A stretch of 18,914 nt of DNA from Actinidia chinensis. Its lineage: Eukaryota > Streptophyta > Magnoliopsida > Ericales > Actinidiaceae. The stretch spans positions 1 to 18,914 of the forward strand of contig VIGQ01002139.1 of the NCBI GenBank assembly GCA_009663005.1, read 5' to 3'. Positions within the stretch are counted from its first letter, which is position 1; each line of letters begins with the position of its first letter. The notes below the pieces were generated by a model. The model was not told the origin of the DNA, ran no database searches, and was given only the letters and a program-made list of their open reading frames with translations. Below are positions 1 through 8,947 of the stretch, in pieces. Position numbers and translations under genes: made by a program.

Positions 1-1319
1 CCGGACACCCGTACCGAGTCCATGTAACATAGGGGAGATCAAGTATCATTTCATTGCGGAAAATTGGAATTCATGAGATAGGTTAAAGATGGGACGATTT
101 AGGACTTCATTATTTCATTAGATTTAATTCATAGTAAGATCTAATTACTTGTCATATATGTGAAAGTATCTATGATATATGATTAAATAATGAAGATACT
201 CTGCGGAACATAAAAGTTATACAGCAGTACATGAATTACGATACGTGTTCAATACATGTCACGGCAGCAATACCCATGCTATGAAAGCTATAAGGAAATA
301 CAAAAATATTATGAATGTATTAAAAACCCTAGGTCATATGAGAGTTAATTCATTCAAATCTTAAGAATTGGTTATATATCAAACAAATACATAAACTTCG
401 ATTGCGTGTATTTCATATCATTTGTTAAAAACAAATCCACAAATTGTTGGAAAACTCAACCCTCTATGCAAGCTAAAATATGATCTACGGAATGAGAGAA
501 AAGAAATGAAAGTTACCCATTGTTTTGTCTTTAGGAACCTCGCCCCGTGTAGTGCTTGAATGTTGTATGATGCCTAAACCTAACCGGTGCAGGTAGTTCC
601 CAAGAATAGGGAGATGTGGTGTTCCAGAACGGGGGAGGGTTTGAATGGGCAGTCTCTCTTATAAGGGAGGCATGATAAAATATGATTAAGATGTGTGAGG
701 TATATTTGTCCTTCCAAGTGGGTCATTAAATGTAAAAACCTCGCCAATAGCATAGCTAGGCAGGAGGGCACAGATGCTACTTGGAAAGTGACTTTTCAGG
801 TCCATTGAAATTGACCTTTGTTTGCGCGAAATGGGTGACTACACAGACACGGGCAGTTTAGTTCCCAAGAATAGGTTAAATGTAGGTTCTGACATGTTGC
901 ACAAATTGGCGCGTTAAAAAGTAACTTTGTACTGGCATTTATACCTAGAGCAGAAATACAATGGACATTTGTTGTTCTTTTCTCGTCGTTGCCTCTTCTA
1001 TGAGTTACATAAATGACATCTGAGATAGATTTGAGCTATCTTGATCCTAAGAAAGTTGTAAGTAGCAGTAGAGAAGCCCTCAATTCAACATACTATTTGC
1101 CAGTGTAGTGATACACTTTGGAATGATCTATTATTGTGGAATACGACATTATAAAGATATGCGAAGGTACTTCAAATTCTCCAAAACAAAATAACTGATG
1201 CAATTGAATTTCTTTCTCTGTTGGGTATTCTATTACAATGCGCCGTAAATTTCTGATGACCAGTAGTTAAATTGAGGATCTAGAAAGTCTGCTTGGCTAT
1301 ATCCAAATACTTCCTTCAG
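1..1319. other. Intergenic or decayed upstream region, no recognisable gene
   Basis: I see no convincing coding segment, RNA gene or transposon ends here. The stretch is stop-rich in all frames; the only open frame worth mention is a 63-codon minus-strand one at 580-771, which I do not recognise. It lies directly upstream of the G6PDH pseudogene, so N-terminal exons and introns of that gene could lie here in unrecognisable form. I looked for the N-terminal Rossmann motif and the CRID/FYHSGQY region of that family and could not find them. The one clear structure is an exact 17-bp direct repeat at 594-610 and 859-875. Confidence 0.5.
594..875 (+). repeat. Exact 17-bp direct repeat, copies 265 bp apart
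   Basis: The 17-mer TAGTTCCCAAGAATAGG occurs at 594-610 and again at 859-875 without mismatch. Flanking bases differ, so this is a short isolated repeat and not the edge of a visible longer duplication. A related string, TTAGTTCCCATC, sits at the proposed intron donor of the G6PDH pseudogene near 1999. Origin unknown. Confidence 0.8.
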
Positions 1320-1553
1320 CGGATCACGGAAGAATATGCTCACAACAAGTTTGTTTTACTTGATCAGTCCCTCCAATTGTCTCAAGTGTATATGGGGATG
1401 TGGTAAGATTAATCCCCTCACAAACCGTGCACCTCTTCAGCGAATGGGATGGACAAGGATCATTATTGAGAAACCATTTGTCATTGACTCGAAGTCATCT
1501 AGAGAACTGACCTAGAGATTTAAAGCAATGTCTAGCGGAGGCCAAATATTCAG
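1320..1553 (+). pseudogene. G6PDH pseudogene exon A (EKPFG block)
   Basis: The segment starts after a plausible acceptor (TTCCTTCAG, AG at 1318-1319) and ends CAAATATTCAG before a GT donor at 1554. That is where DQIFR precedes IDHYLG in the family. Order of matches: a frameshifted NKLFYLSIPPNIF-like piece (about 1345-1380), a DVVR-like GATGTGGTAAGA at 1397-1408, an 18-bp extra stretch, then SANGWTR-like and EKPF..DSKSS pieces, then QIFR at 1543-1553. There is an in-frame stop at 1513-1515 where the family has an arginine region. Confidence 0.75.
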
Positions 1554-1848
1554 GTATATTTATGCGTGTCACTTTATAGATTCTCCTCAGTTAGCCCCCA
1601 ATTCTTGAAGATATTATGAAGGATGGCCAACTATAGGACTCAGATTCTAAGAGATATAGCATAATTTCTAAAAGGATCAAATATCCCAATGAAAAGGGGA
1701 AAAATTATAAATTTCTAATCATGATAATGTGTAATAAAAAAGCCTGGAAGGCTCCACACTTGTGTGCACTGCGCACATTTTGGTGGGCGGAATGGAGACT
1801 TGAGATATGGAGACCAATCTCTTCTAACCTCGTCAACATTTCACACAG
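1554..1848 (+). other. Relic intron of the G6PDH pseudogene
   Basis: A 295-bp stretch with GT at 1554 (CAG|GTATAT) and AG at 1847-1848 (TTTCACACAG), lying between the IFR and IDHYLG-equivalent positions. No exon-like matches occur inside it. Both boundaries are inferred from family order plus splice-site appearance. Confidence 0.6.
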
Positions 1849-1997
1849 GATTAATATGAGGAACCTTTGAGAATATACTAGTAACTCTAAAGCTTCTTAC
1901 ATCTTGTTTTCGAAGCCTTTTATGGTCCAGGAACTTACATCCCACAACGTGCAACTGATCATTTTTCTGAAGATTTTGGGGCATTGGGAACGAGCAG
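1849..1997 (+). pseudogene. G6PDH pseudogene exon B (FSEDFG block)
   Basis: After the acceptor, GATTAATATGAGGAAC is a shortened form of the IDHYLGKEL codons, followed by TTGAGAAT (VENL). From 1909 an open stretch gives FEAFYGPGTYIPQRATDHF and SEDFG, matching FEPLWSRxYIRNVQLIFSEDFG with insertions that shift YIRNVQLI out of frame. It ends GAGCAG before a GTTAGT donor, where the family has GTEGRG|GYF. Confidence 0.75.
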
Positions 1998-2108
1998 GTT
2001 AGTTCCCATCATTTCATTTCTGTATTCTACCTGGTTATTATTTTCTATGTCCTGTGTATTAATTTTATTTTTAAGTTTTTTTTGTCATTGGTTTTTACGC
2101 TTTTCATA

Positions 2109-2407
2109 TACTTCGACAACTATGGAATTATCCGAGATATAATGCACATCATCTCCTGCAATAACTAGCATTTTCGTCATGGAGACCTTGTCCAAGCTTG
2201 ATGCTGATGGACATTGAATTGAAAAGGGACTTCAACTAATCTTCTCTAATGGTTGCGAACTTCTTACTGAATTGTTTCTATTGTGCTACTACTATCATTG
2301 TCACTATAATTTAACCTATTGTTCGCGAAATAAAAAATTATGACCATTGAGGTGGTATTATCACGAGCTAAGGTAACAAGTTTAACAATGATCCTTGTGG
2401 TCAGAAG
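2109..2407 (+). pseudogene. G6PDH pseudogene exon C (YFDNYGIIRDIM block)
   Basis: From 2109, TACTTCGACAACTATGGAAT continues as IIRDIM. Next come a HLLQILA-like piece with one base lost (ATCTCCTGCAATAACTAGCA), GTCATGGAGACC (AMET) and a DAD-GHIEK piece equal to DAEDIRNEK. The match fades after about 2235. A weaker piece ending GTGGTCAGAAG|GTAAAT at 2407 could be the DVVVGQYK end of the exon. The expected acceptor AG before 2109 is mutated (TTTTCATA). Confidence 0.7.
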
Positions 2408-2512
2408 GTAAATCCCTTATGTTGGACATGCACTTTCTATAAGTTTTTACGCGATATTCTCACCTTAAATTTTTCTTTCTGGATGATTATAATGTCTAAT
2501 ATTGTGATGCAG

Positions 2513-2545
2513 GACATTCCTCCCTTGCCCACTGATTATATTTTT
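2513..2545 (+). pseudogene. Possible start of G6PDH pseudogene exon D
   Basis: A clean acceptor (ATTGTGATGCAG, AG at 2511-2512) is followed by GACATTCC and then TTGCCCACTGATTATA. This resembles GHSKGGKSYPAYTDD codons with an internal deletion. The match then stops and the sequence runs into a poly-G tract (2571-2581). Weak; the rest of this exon was not found. Confidence 0.35.
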
Positions 2546-3145
2546 GAGTTCTTCCAGTAAAAAAGAAGTTGGGGGGGGGGTTGCCTAGTTACAGTCGAGT
2601 TATGTGGACCTCTTCAAATGTATGTGTACTTGATCCAACACTCGACACTTGGGGTCAAACCTCTGGTTTGGTTTTTTAGTTTGAACTTTTTTATTGATAA
2701 CCCATTAGTTCCCACCCAGCCCAATTGGGTTTTTAAGAGAGACAATCTACGGGCTCTGAAGTTAACAATCAGGCAACCTCCGCGGGTTTACGGGTTTTGG
2801 TTTAGTTGAAACATTTACAAGAAAGTAACTTTACTAATTAGAGTTTGCTATCTTTTTGTGTAAAAACTCTATAGGACAAACGGAACACATTTCAAAAGAG
2901 CATCAAGGTACAAACATTTTGCCCGTAAGTTATTCTTGTCCCCCTTGTGCATTAGAATAGATGAGTCCAGCTCTTGGGCACATACATGCATCTTGAGAAC
3001 CATATTGGAAGGTCATGTAACATAGATTACAGTTGAGGTTTCATTATTAAATTTAAGCAAAGATATGGGAATAAATGTCTCAGACATGTTCATAGGTCTT
3101 TAGCTATGTTTTGGTAAGTCATTTGGACCTTCGGATCTTTTTTCA

Positions 3146-3395
3146 AGGTATCCAAGAGAATACCAAATGCATAATGAGAGGCTGCTCTCGATACTATAGA
3201 AGGGCGAAGCAGGCGTTTATTCATTAGAAGCAATGAGCTTGATGCTGCCTGGCATTGTGTTTTCGCCATTGGTTGTCGAAGGAATGGAAGAGAAGGTGGT
3301 TGTGCCAGGCTAATACCCTAGTAGCGGAGGGCCAGTCTAAGTGCATTAATCGTGCTGCAAAACACTATTTTCATTACACAGACGATTGATATGAT
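3146..3395 (+). pseudogene. G6PDH pseudogene last exon (C-terminus)
   Basis: It begins near AGGTATCCAAGAGAATACC (RYSKEIP) and continues with NAY-ERLL, DTIEG, RRLFIRSNELDAAW (3214-3252). A TTTTCGCCATTG piece (LFSPL) and GGAAGAGAAGGTGGTTGTGCC (E-EKxVVP) follow, then YP..GSRGPVGAH..AAKH in shifting frames (3309-3363). Several single-base gains and losses are visible. The exact stop codon is not identifiable; the match ends by about 3395. Confidence 0.85.
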
Positions 3396-4788
3396 ACGAG
3401 GGGCTTTTTGAGGTCTCTGCGAGTCGTTAACGTTTTACTGAGGTTTGTCTTTGAAATTTTTAATTTTGTCTCTTTCCATGCATTTAGTTGGTTCTGTTTG
3501 TATTGGTATTTTGATTAGTTTTTTTAGATAAATTCGGTTGTAACTGGGTAGCTGGAAGGTAAGAATCTGCCATATAAAGATGGAAATTAATTCAATTGGA
3601 ACGAATGGATTTTTCTAAGGTAGCTTTTAGTCACCATGCCTTCCACCATAACTCCAACTCCGACACCATCATGCCACTTTCTGCAATATTTTTTTCGGCC
3701 AACCATACAAAATTGCGTTTAAAATTTCCTGTAACAGAAATGAACAGTTGTTTAGTTCTAGTTCTTGAGTGGTCACAATATACAATGGAAATTTCCAAAT
3801 TGTAATGCGGGGTGCCAGAATCTCAACTTTTTTTGTTCCACATGGCTCTCCCCTCATCCCTCTCGCTCTTTTCTCTCTTCTTGAAGACGGTAATTTCACT
3901 TCTTTGCAGAAGGTAACAATACTCTATAAGCCTTTCCAAAATTCCTGGTTTTATATGTATATTTTCATTGGAAAATGTTACACGTTGCTTTGAAAGAAAA
4001 AATGTTATATTTTGAAAGCAATCCAAAAACATGTGATATTTTCTAGGCTATAAAATAAGAATGTATTTTGTAGTAGAAGTTGTTCTCAAATTGAAATTGA
4101 TAGGCTATAAAAATAAATACTTTGGTAATTTCAACATTTCACCGACCTACCACGAGATTACAATCATATTACGTAAGCACCCACTCTCTTTACTTTTTTA
4201 AACACTAATATCAAGATTTCCTCTTCTAAAATTCAGTTTCTGTGCAAAAATGTAAACTTACCTTTTGGATTTAGGAAGTTCAAAGTTTTTTTAAGACAAC
4301 CCTTAAGATGAATAAATATTCTATTTGTTTTTCCCCTCAAAACACCATTTATTTGTAAACTACTCTATTTAATTTTTTTATCATAAGTATTTTTTAAAAA
4401 AATAATTGAATCTAAATACTTTATTTTTTAAGTACTCATTAATGGAAATTTTACAAAAAGAATAAAACTTTGCTATCAAATTATATTTACTTTTTAAGTA
4501 TTCTAATCTAAATATAGTTACAAATATATATTTATTTATTTTTTTAAAAAAAGAGAGAAGTTTATTGAATCTTAATAGATGTATTGAAAAAAAACATAAT
4601 TTGGAAGCCTAAATCAAAGGAAAATTTTGTCATGTTTACATTTCTAAACAAGGATTTGACATAGTTTCAAAATAAGGAACGTGAGTGATATTTTTAAAAA
4701 CTACATTGGAGTTAGCAATACTTGTAGAATCTTCAAGGAGGTTAGGGAAAATTTATCAAAACCTACTAAAAATTGATGAAGTTCATAC
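3396..4788. other. Intergenic, increasingly AT-rich, no gene recognised
   Basis: The first part (to about 3560) could be the old 3' UTR and flank of the G6PDH pseudogene. From about 3980 the sequence is strongly AT-rich with many poly-A/T runs. Short open frames at 3596-4032 overlap on both strands, lack recognisable motifs and are best explained by chance. I see no terminal repeats or RNA genes. Confidence 0.6.
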
Positions 4789-4796
4789 AAATATTA
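4789..4796 (+). repeat. Target-site duplication, left copy (AAATATTA)
   Basis: Identical to 6027-6034 and immediately outside the terminal inverted repeats of the 1230-bp element. Confidence 0.7.
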
Positions 4797-6026
4797 CGGG
4801 AAAACTTCACCTACACCCCCTGCGGTTTGGTGTATTAAACTTAGACCCGGCACATTCAAAAAATAGGCAGGTAGACCCTTGAGGTTTGGTTATATCGGCA
4901 AATTAGACCCCCTGTGTTTAGTTGACGTCAGTATTTTCTGTTAGTTGACCGCTTGACAAGAAAATATCATAAAAACATTCAAAAATTCTCTATCCTCTCG
5001 TTTTTTATTTATTATTTTAGTTTTGTGTTTTGTTTTTTATTAGTTTTTTTAATATTTATTTATCAAATTCATTTTTTTTATTACATTTTTATAATTTTTT
5101 TTGTATTTTTGTAAGGCATAAAAATTGACAATGCGTTAAAATAAATATTAAAAAATAGTATTTATTTTTATAAAAAAATAAAACGTAAAATATTAAGAAG
5201 TAGAAATAGATAGCAATTACTTTTTATGTAGGTAATTAATGTTGTTGATCCGATTCAAGCAGTGTTACACTAATTTATAGCAACATAACCCTAAATAAGG
5301 AAATTTGTAAAAACTCTAATTGTTTTATAATAATTTCAAAAGCAAAGAGATAAAGTATTAATAATAATAATAAATTTTATTTGTTCACATATTAAGGCTT
5401 TATTTGACTAAACTAAAAAATTAGAATTTTTAATATTTAGATAAAAATACTAATTTTATTGATTATTGGATATAAGTGATATTTTTTACTTAACTTAACA
5501 GGAGGCTAAATGAATCAACTAAACCGAGTTAAAATATCAGTGGGCCATTTAAAAATTACAATTAATTAACAGTAAAAACAATTTTTTTTTGTTGCCAAAG
5601 CAACTTTGTGCCAGGGCAAGGCCATACCCTTTTTCAAAACCTAAACACTTCCTTAACCCATTACCCTAATTGAAGAAAAAAAAAACATTGACCCTAACCA
5701 ACATCAATTTTTGTTTAGAATTCCACCCTAATTTTCTTAATTGAAAAAAAAAATATAAAAAGATGATTTGATAAAAAAAATATATTAAAAAGAACTAATT
5801 AAAAAAAACAAAACTTAAAAAAAATACAAAAATAAAAAAAAGAAATTAAAAACCGAGAGACGAGAGAATTTTCAAGGGTATTTATGACATTCTTCGCTAA
5901 AATAGTCAACTAACGAAATGTTGATGTCACTAACGGCAGGGCCTACCTGCCCTATTTGAAAGGTGCAGGGTGTCTAAGCTTAAGCCAATACCCAATCTCA
6001 GGGGGTTGTAGGTGAAATTAACCAAA
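4797..6026. mobile_element. Non-autonomous Mutator-like (MULE-type) element with long terminal inverted repeats
   Basis: The left end begins CGGGAAAACTTCACCTACAC and continues CCCCTGCGG. The right end, read on the minus strand from 6026, begins TTTGGTTAATTTCACCTACA and continues ACCCCCTGAG. Similarity continues inward: CTTAGAC, a GGCAGGTAG block, TTAGTTGAC, TGTCATAAATAC/TATCATAAAAAC and TTCTCTC, then a poly-T-rich zone matching the poly-A-rich zone at 5740-5850. Arms are therefore about 250-310 bp. The element is flanked by the direct repeat AAATATTA (4789-4796 and 6027-6034), extendable to nine bases with one mismatch. Long TIRs and an 8-9 bp duplication fit MULEs best; hAT is an alternative. 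The 600-bp centre encodes no transposase, so it would need one in trans. Confidence 0.8.
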
Positions 6027-6034
6027 AAATATTA
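6027..6034 (+). repeat. Target-site duplication, right copy (AAATATTA)
   Basis: Identical to 4789-4796 and directly outside the right terminal inverted repeat. The local AT-richness lowers its weight a little. Confidence 0.7.
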
Positions 6035-7150
6035 TAATATTGGACTTAATAAAACTAAAAAAGGTAAAATTACATATTAAAACATTCAAGATTTGACATG
6101 GAATAAATTCAGACATAAGTTATTATAAACCAAAATAAAAAATTTATTTTAATCTAATACACAAATTTTAAAATATTGTGTTAGTCTCGTAACCCAAAGT
6201 TAGTGGAAAACAAATGATCTCACACAAAATACACTAAAATCATGTCGTATTCTGATTTTTTGTTTTAAAACCCCAAGGGGAACCATTTTGATTTCAAAAG
6301 GACATAAAAATCACAATACTATTTTAAATTTTGCTATTAACAAAACCACGCCAACTCTGTAAATTTTAGGGTTAATTGGTTTGAGAGAATACCCGCCATA
6401 TAATGACGAATTGAGTTTCCTGCGCTTTGCTCGCGTGTTGGAACTAGTAATTGTGTAGCTTTAGAAATGGAAACTATCAGATAGTTTAAATTTTACGAAT
6501 TAAAATTACATAGTTCAATGGTTATACTAGATTATGAAAAGATGTTGTGAGTTTAATTGTCTATCCTAATTTTGCTACGCAGATTCGAATCCAAATGAGT
6601 CAAACTAGGAGTTTTTTTTCCCACTATTAAAATTGATAATATTAAAGCTATTTATTGCTATGTGATACATTTAAAAATTGGTTGAGAAATATTAATTAAT
6701 AACTCCAGATCTCGAAAAGCGAAAAGATGAACTCAAATGAACATAGGAGCGCTGTTAACGCACGAAGCACCAAAATCTATGGTGCCAAGCGTTTGATTGA
6801 TCTGAACGTTTTTGCCTTGAAAATTCAAGCGAGCTTTTCTGCGGGGCGAAGCTCATTTTCCCTTGTCCCATAACGAATTATTACAAAGTACCTTTCATTC
6901 TGTCTGTCCTCCAGCTTCATCTCAATCTTCAATTGCTTTGCTTCTTTTGCAAAGGTCAGAACGATCCCAGATCTGTAAATTTCTTGATTTCTCTCTACTG
7001 CACTTTCAGTCGCGTTATTGTCTCCGGGTCATTAGCTTTTGACAGATTAGACCCATGTAGTTATTATTTTCATTAACTCTTCTGTCAATTGATATAAACG
7101 TTCGTCACCACCACTTTTATGATATTAAAGTTCCAATCTTCCTAAATTGA
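6035..7150. other. Intergenic, no gene recognised; promoter or 5' UTR-like patch near 6740-7010
   Basis: Mostly AT-rich without coding signal. About 6740-7010 is more balanced in composition, with a pyrimidine-rich stretch (CTTCATCTCAATCTTC and similar) ending in GCAAAG|GTCAGA, which looks like a leader exon with a donor site. No plausible coding exon follows, so I give no function. A SINE candidate lies at 6508-6625. Confidence 0.4.
6508..6625 (+). mobile_element. Candidate tRNA-derived SINE remnant
   Basis: TAGTTCAATGG at 6511-6521 fits the RNA polymerase III A-box pattern. GTGAGTTTAATTGTC about 38 bp downstream could be a decayed B-box, and AGATTCGAATCC near 6582 fits better but is farther away. 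A T8 run sits at 6612-6619. The 9-mer ATTAAAATT flanks the segment at 6499-6507 and 6626-6634, as a target duplication would. Six bases between the T-run and the right repeat, and the high AT content, weaken the case. Confidence 0.35.
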
Positions 7151-7180
7151 GTAAAAATTTAACTAAAAAATATATTTTTT

Positions 7181-7440
7181 ATTTAACTAGTTTTTTTATA
7201 ACTCCGTCAGCTTTCTATCAGGGACATCCAGAAAAAAGTACTCCGAAATTTAACTAGTTACTTTTTTTTGAGCTCAATCACCTTAAAAAAGTAGTCCATA
7301 TATATTTTAACTAATTATTTATCTTTTAACTCCATCAGTCGCTCTATTAGGACAGCTATAAAAAAATATCTGTACATATTAACTAGTTACATTTTTTTTA
7401 TCAGAAAACCATAAAAAATATTCCTTATATATAGCAAGTA
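7181..7440 (+). repeat. Degenerate minisatellite, about four copies of a 57-72 bp unit
   Basis: The core (A)TTTAACTAGTTA followed by a T-run recurs at 7181, 7248, 7304 (TTTTAACTAATTA) and 7376 (ATTAACTAGTTA). Each core is followed at similar spacing by a less conserved part: AACTCCGTCAG..CTATCAGG at 7200 and AACTCCATCAG..CTATTAGG at 7328, then an A6-7 run with AGTACTCC, AGTAGTCC or ATATCTGTAC. A weaker core (AATTTAACTAAAAAATAT) at 7155 may be a fifth copy. Copies are strongly diverged. Confidence 0.65.
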
Positions 7441-7940
7441 AGTAATTGTTCGTCAAAAAATAACGAGAAAACTGTTGCCAAAGTTAATTTTGTGGGTCTT
7501 TTGGTCCTTCATGATGTGGTGTGTCCGCCCACCCCCCCCCACGCCTTTGAATATTTTACTAATTAAATTAGCCTAAAAAAAAATTTAATACGCGTGGACA
7601 TGAACCAAGAAATTCCAGCAGAGATAAGCTGCTGAGCACCAACCAGCCACATAATTTGGTTAATTCCAGCTAATAGCCATCCAATAACCATTTTTTAAAT
7701 ATGCCATCTTGTCACTTTCCACCCATATTCCCACATTAAAGGCAGCTTTCAGCTGAAAAAATATCCAAAGGTCACCAACATGTGTATTAGGTGATGACAA
7801 CCTGAAAATGATTTTTCAGCTTGTCGTGCATATTGGAACGTATTTGTGGGGCACCGAAACTCGCCCTATCACATTTGGGCTAAAAACAAGAAGGAAAGAC
7901 TTTTCCATAGTCCGAATCTAAAAACTATCATATTTGTCAC
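7441..7940. other. Intergenic, no gene recognised; short inverted repeat inside
   Basis: No coding frame or transposon ends are apparent. It holds a C-rich run (about 7531-7540) and a perfect 10-bp inverted repeat, AGCTGAAAAA at 7751-7760 with TTTTTCAGCT at 7812-7821. A second short pair (GGTCACC / GGTGATGAC) lies in its loop. It could form a weak hairpin or be part of an old foldback element. Confidence 0.45.
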
Positions 7941-8350
7941 TTAGCCCTTGGTGTTTTTTCTTTTTTTATAGATTTTTAGAATTTCAATAGTACTATGTCA
8001 ATTAGCTTTTATTGTTGTTCATTAATAATTACAATTTTTTAAGTTTTTTTTATATAAAAAATGTCTTTAAGTTTCTTTTAGTCTTTGATATCGACCGTGA
8101 ATTGACTAGATAAAGTTTTAATAATAGAATTGCTAGGAAGAATCACATTTCAATTACTTGTTCAAAATCCATTGCGATATCAAAGACAAAAAAAATTTCA
8201 CTAATCTATTTATAATAAAAACAAATAGAGGAAAACTGCTACACTTAGCAAAAAAACCACGGTAAATTCAAATTGTATATATAGGAACAAAAAAATAATA
8301 GTAGGGATCAAAATTACATGATTGAATTACTTTAAGAAACCAAGACATAA
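7941..8350. mobile_element. Candidate foldback/MITE-like element
   Basis: A perfect 13-bp inverted repeat, GTCTTTGATATCG (8081-8093) and CGATATCAAAGAC (8175-8187), is flanked by AT-rich arms with partial complementarity, for example TTAAGTTTCTTTTA against the complement of the A-rich 8188-8200. Outer ends TTAGCCCTTGG (7941-7951) and the complement of CCAAGACATAA (8340-8350) match at 8 of 11 positions. No clean target duplication was found, so the outer limits are approximate. No coding content. Confidence 0.45.
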
Positions 8351-8386
8351 TTACAAATCATCAAGAGCCTAATCCCACATACCAGC

Positions 8387-8387
<1 letters not shown>

Positions 8388-8422
<35 letters not shown>

Positions 8423-8437
8423 AAAAAAAAAAAAAAA
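8388..8437 (+). repeat. Poly-A tract (A34, C, A15)
   Basis: Fifty bases that are all A except one C at 8422. It lies 38 bp beyond the foldback candidate. It could be an expanded homopolymer or the tail of an old retroposed copy; I found no flanking target duplication. Its length may be unreliable in the assembly. Confidence 0.9.
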
Positions 8438-8947
8438 CAAGTAGTTTTAGATACTTTTTTCATCGATCAAAATTTGTACGTATTGTTATCTTATGATTTT
8501 AGAACTGTAAAATTTTGATTTTAAATTTTTAAAAAAAAAATATGTCACTAAATAACAAAAATAACTATTTATCAAATAAAAATATTTTATATTTAATAAT
8601 TTTTATTAAATAGATAAAAAAAATTAATTACGCCAATCCGCTTGTAAGTTGTTTTAAACTTTTCCAAACAATTACCCCCACCCAACAAAACAAATTATTC
8701 GAACAAACTTGTAGTAGAAGAATTTAATGTGCATCACGAATCACACAATGGCATTATGTTTACGCAAAAAATACCAATCAACACAAGAGTTTTTTTTTAT
8801 AAAAAACAAAAAAAAACCACCCTCATTATTTTTCTTTCAAAAATAAAGAGAAAAAAAAAGGGAAAAAAAAAAAAATGCTATCAATTGCGACCAATGGGTA
8901 TCACAGAAAACCATGACACTGACGGTGGCTTGGACCGCCTTCTCAAA
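8438..8947. other. AT-rich spacer downstream of the FLA pseudogene
   Basis: Very AT-rich with repeated poly-A runs, for example around 8805-8875. A 90-codon open frame on the plus strand at 8729-9001 is lysine-rich from the A-runs and enters the antisense of the FLA tail, so it is not a credible gene. Part of this region may be the former 3' UTR of the FLA gene. Confidence 0.6.

Larger units (their letters stand above)
1320..3395 (+). pseudogene. G6PD: Decayed plastid-type glucose-6-phosphate dehydrogenase pseudogene (middle and C-terminal exons, introns retained)
   Basis: G6PDH oxidises glucose-6-phosphate with NADP+ in the oxidative pentose phosphate pathway; plants have cytosolic and plastid forms. 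Pieces in family order are visible. At 1444-1512 the frame reads GMGWTRIIIEKPF then IDSKSS, matching the conserved GWTRVIVEKPFGRDSxSS block, and hits a stop at 1513. After a likely intron (GT at 1554, AG at 1847-1848), 1849-1997 carries VFE..GPGTYI and the hallmark FSEDFG (family FEPLWSRxYIRNVQLIFSEDFG). At 2109-2235 come YFDNYGIIRDIM, a METxSKLDAD segment (family METPVSLDAED) and a GAAAAGG remnant (NEK). At 3146-3395 come IPNA, FIRSNELDAAW and a broken YPYGSRGPVGAH..AAKH tail. FIRSxELDAAW is typical of plastid isoforms; cytosolic ones have FVRRDELKAAW. Stops, single-base indels, an insertion near 1408-1425 and loss of the region between about 2540 and 3145 make it non-functional. Retained introns argue for a duplicated copy, not a retrocopy. 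The N-terminal half was not found. Confidence 0.85.

Noticed and set aside
781..1300. Possible N-terminal G6PDH exons upstream of exon A
   Set aside because: I tried to match the conserved N-terminal blocks; only short ambiguous strings (such as AAATTGACCTTTG near 806) resembled them, not enough to call.
2556..2600. A-rich then G10 tract resembling a retrotransposon polypurine tract next to a 3' LTR
   Set aside because: No matching LTR, primer-binding site or reverse-transcriptase motif is seen, and the site lies within the G6PDH pseudogene.
4685..4882. 65-codon plus-strand frame
   Set aside because: It crosses the target duplication and the left terminal repeat of the Mutator-like element, so it cannot be an old gene. 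No motif is visible.
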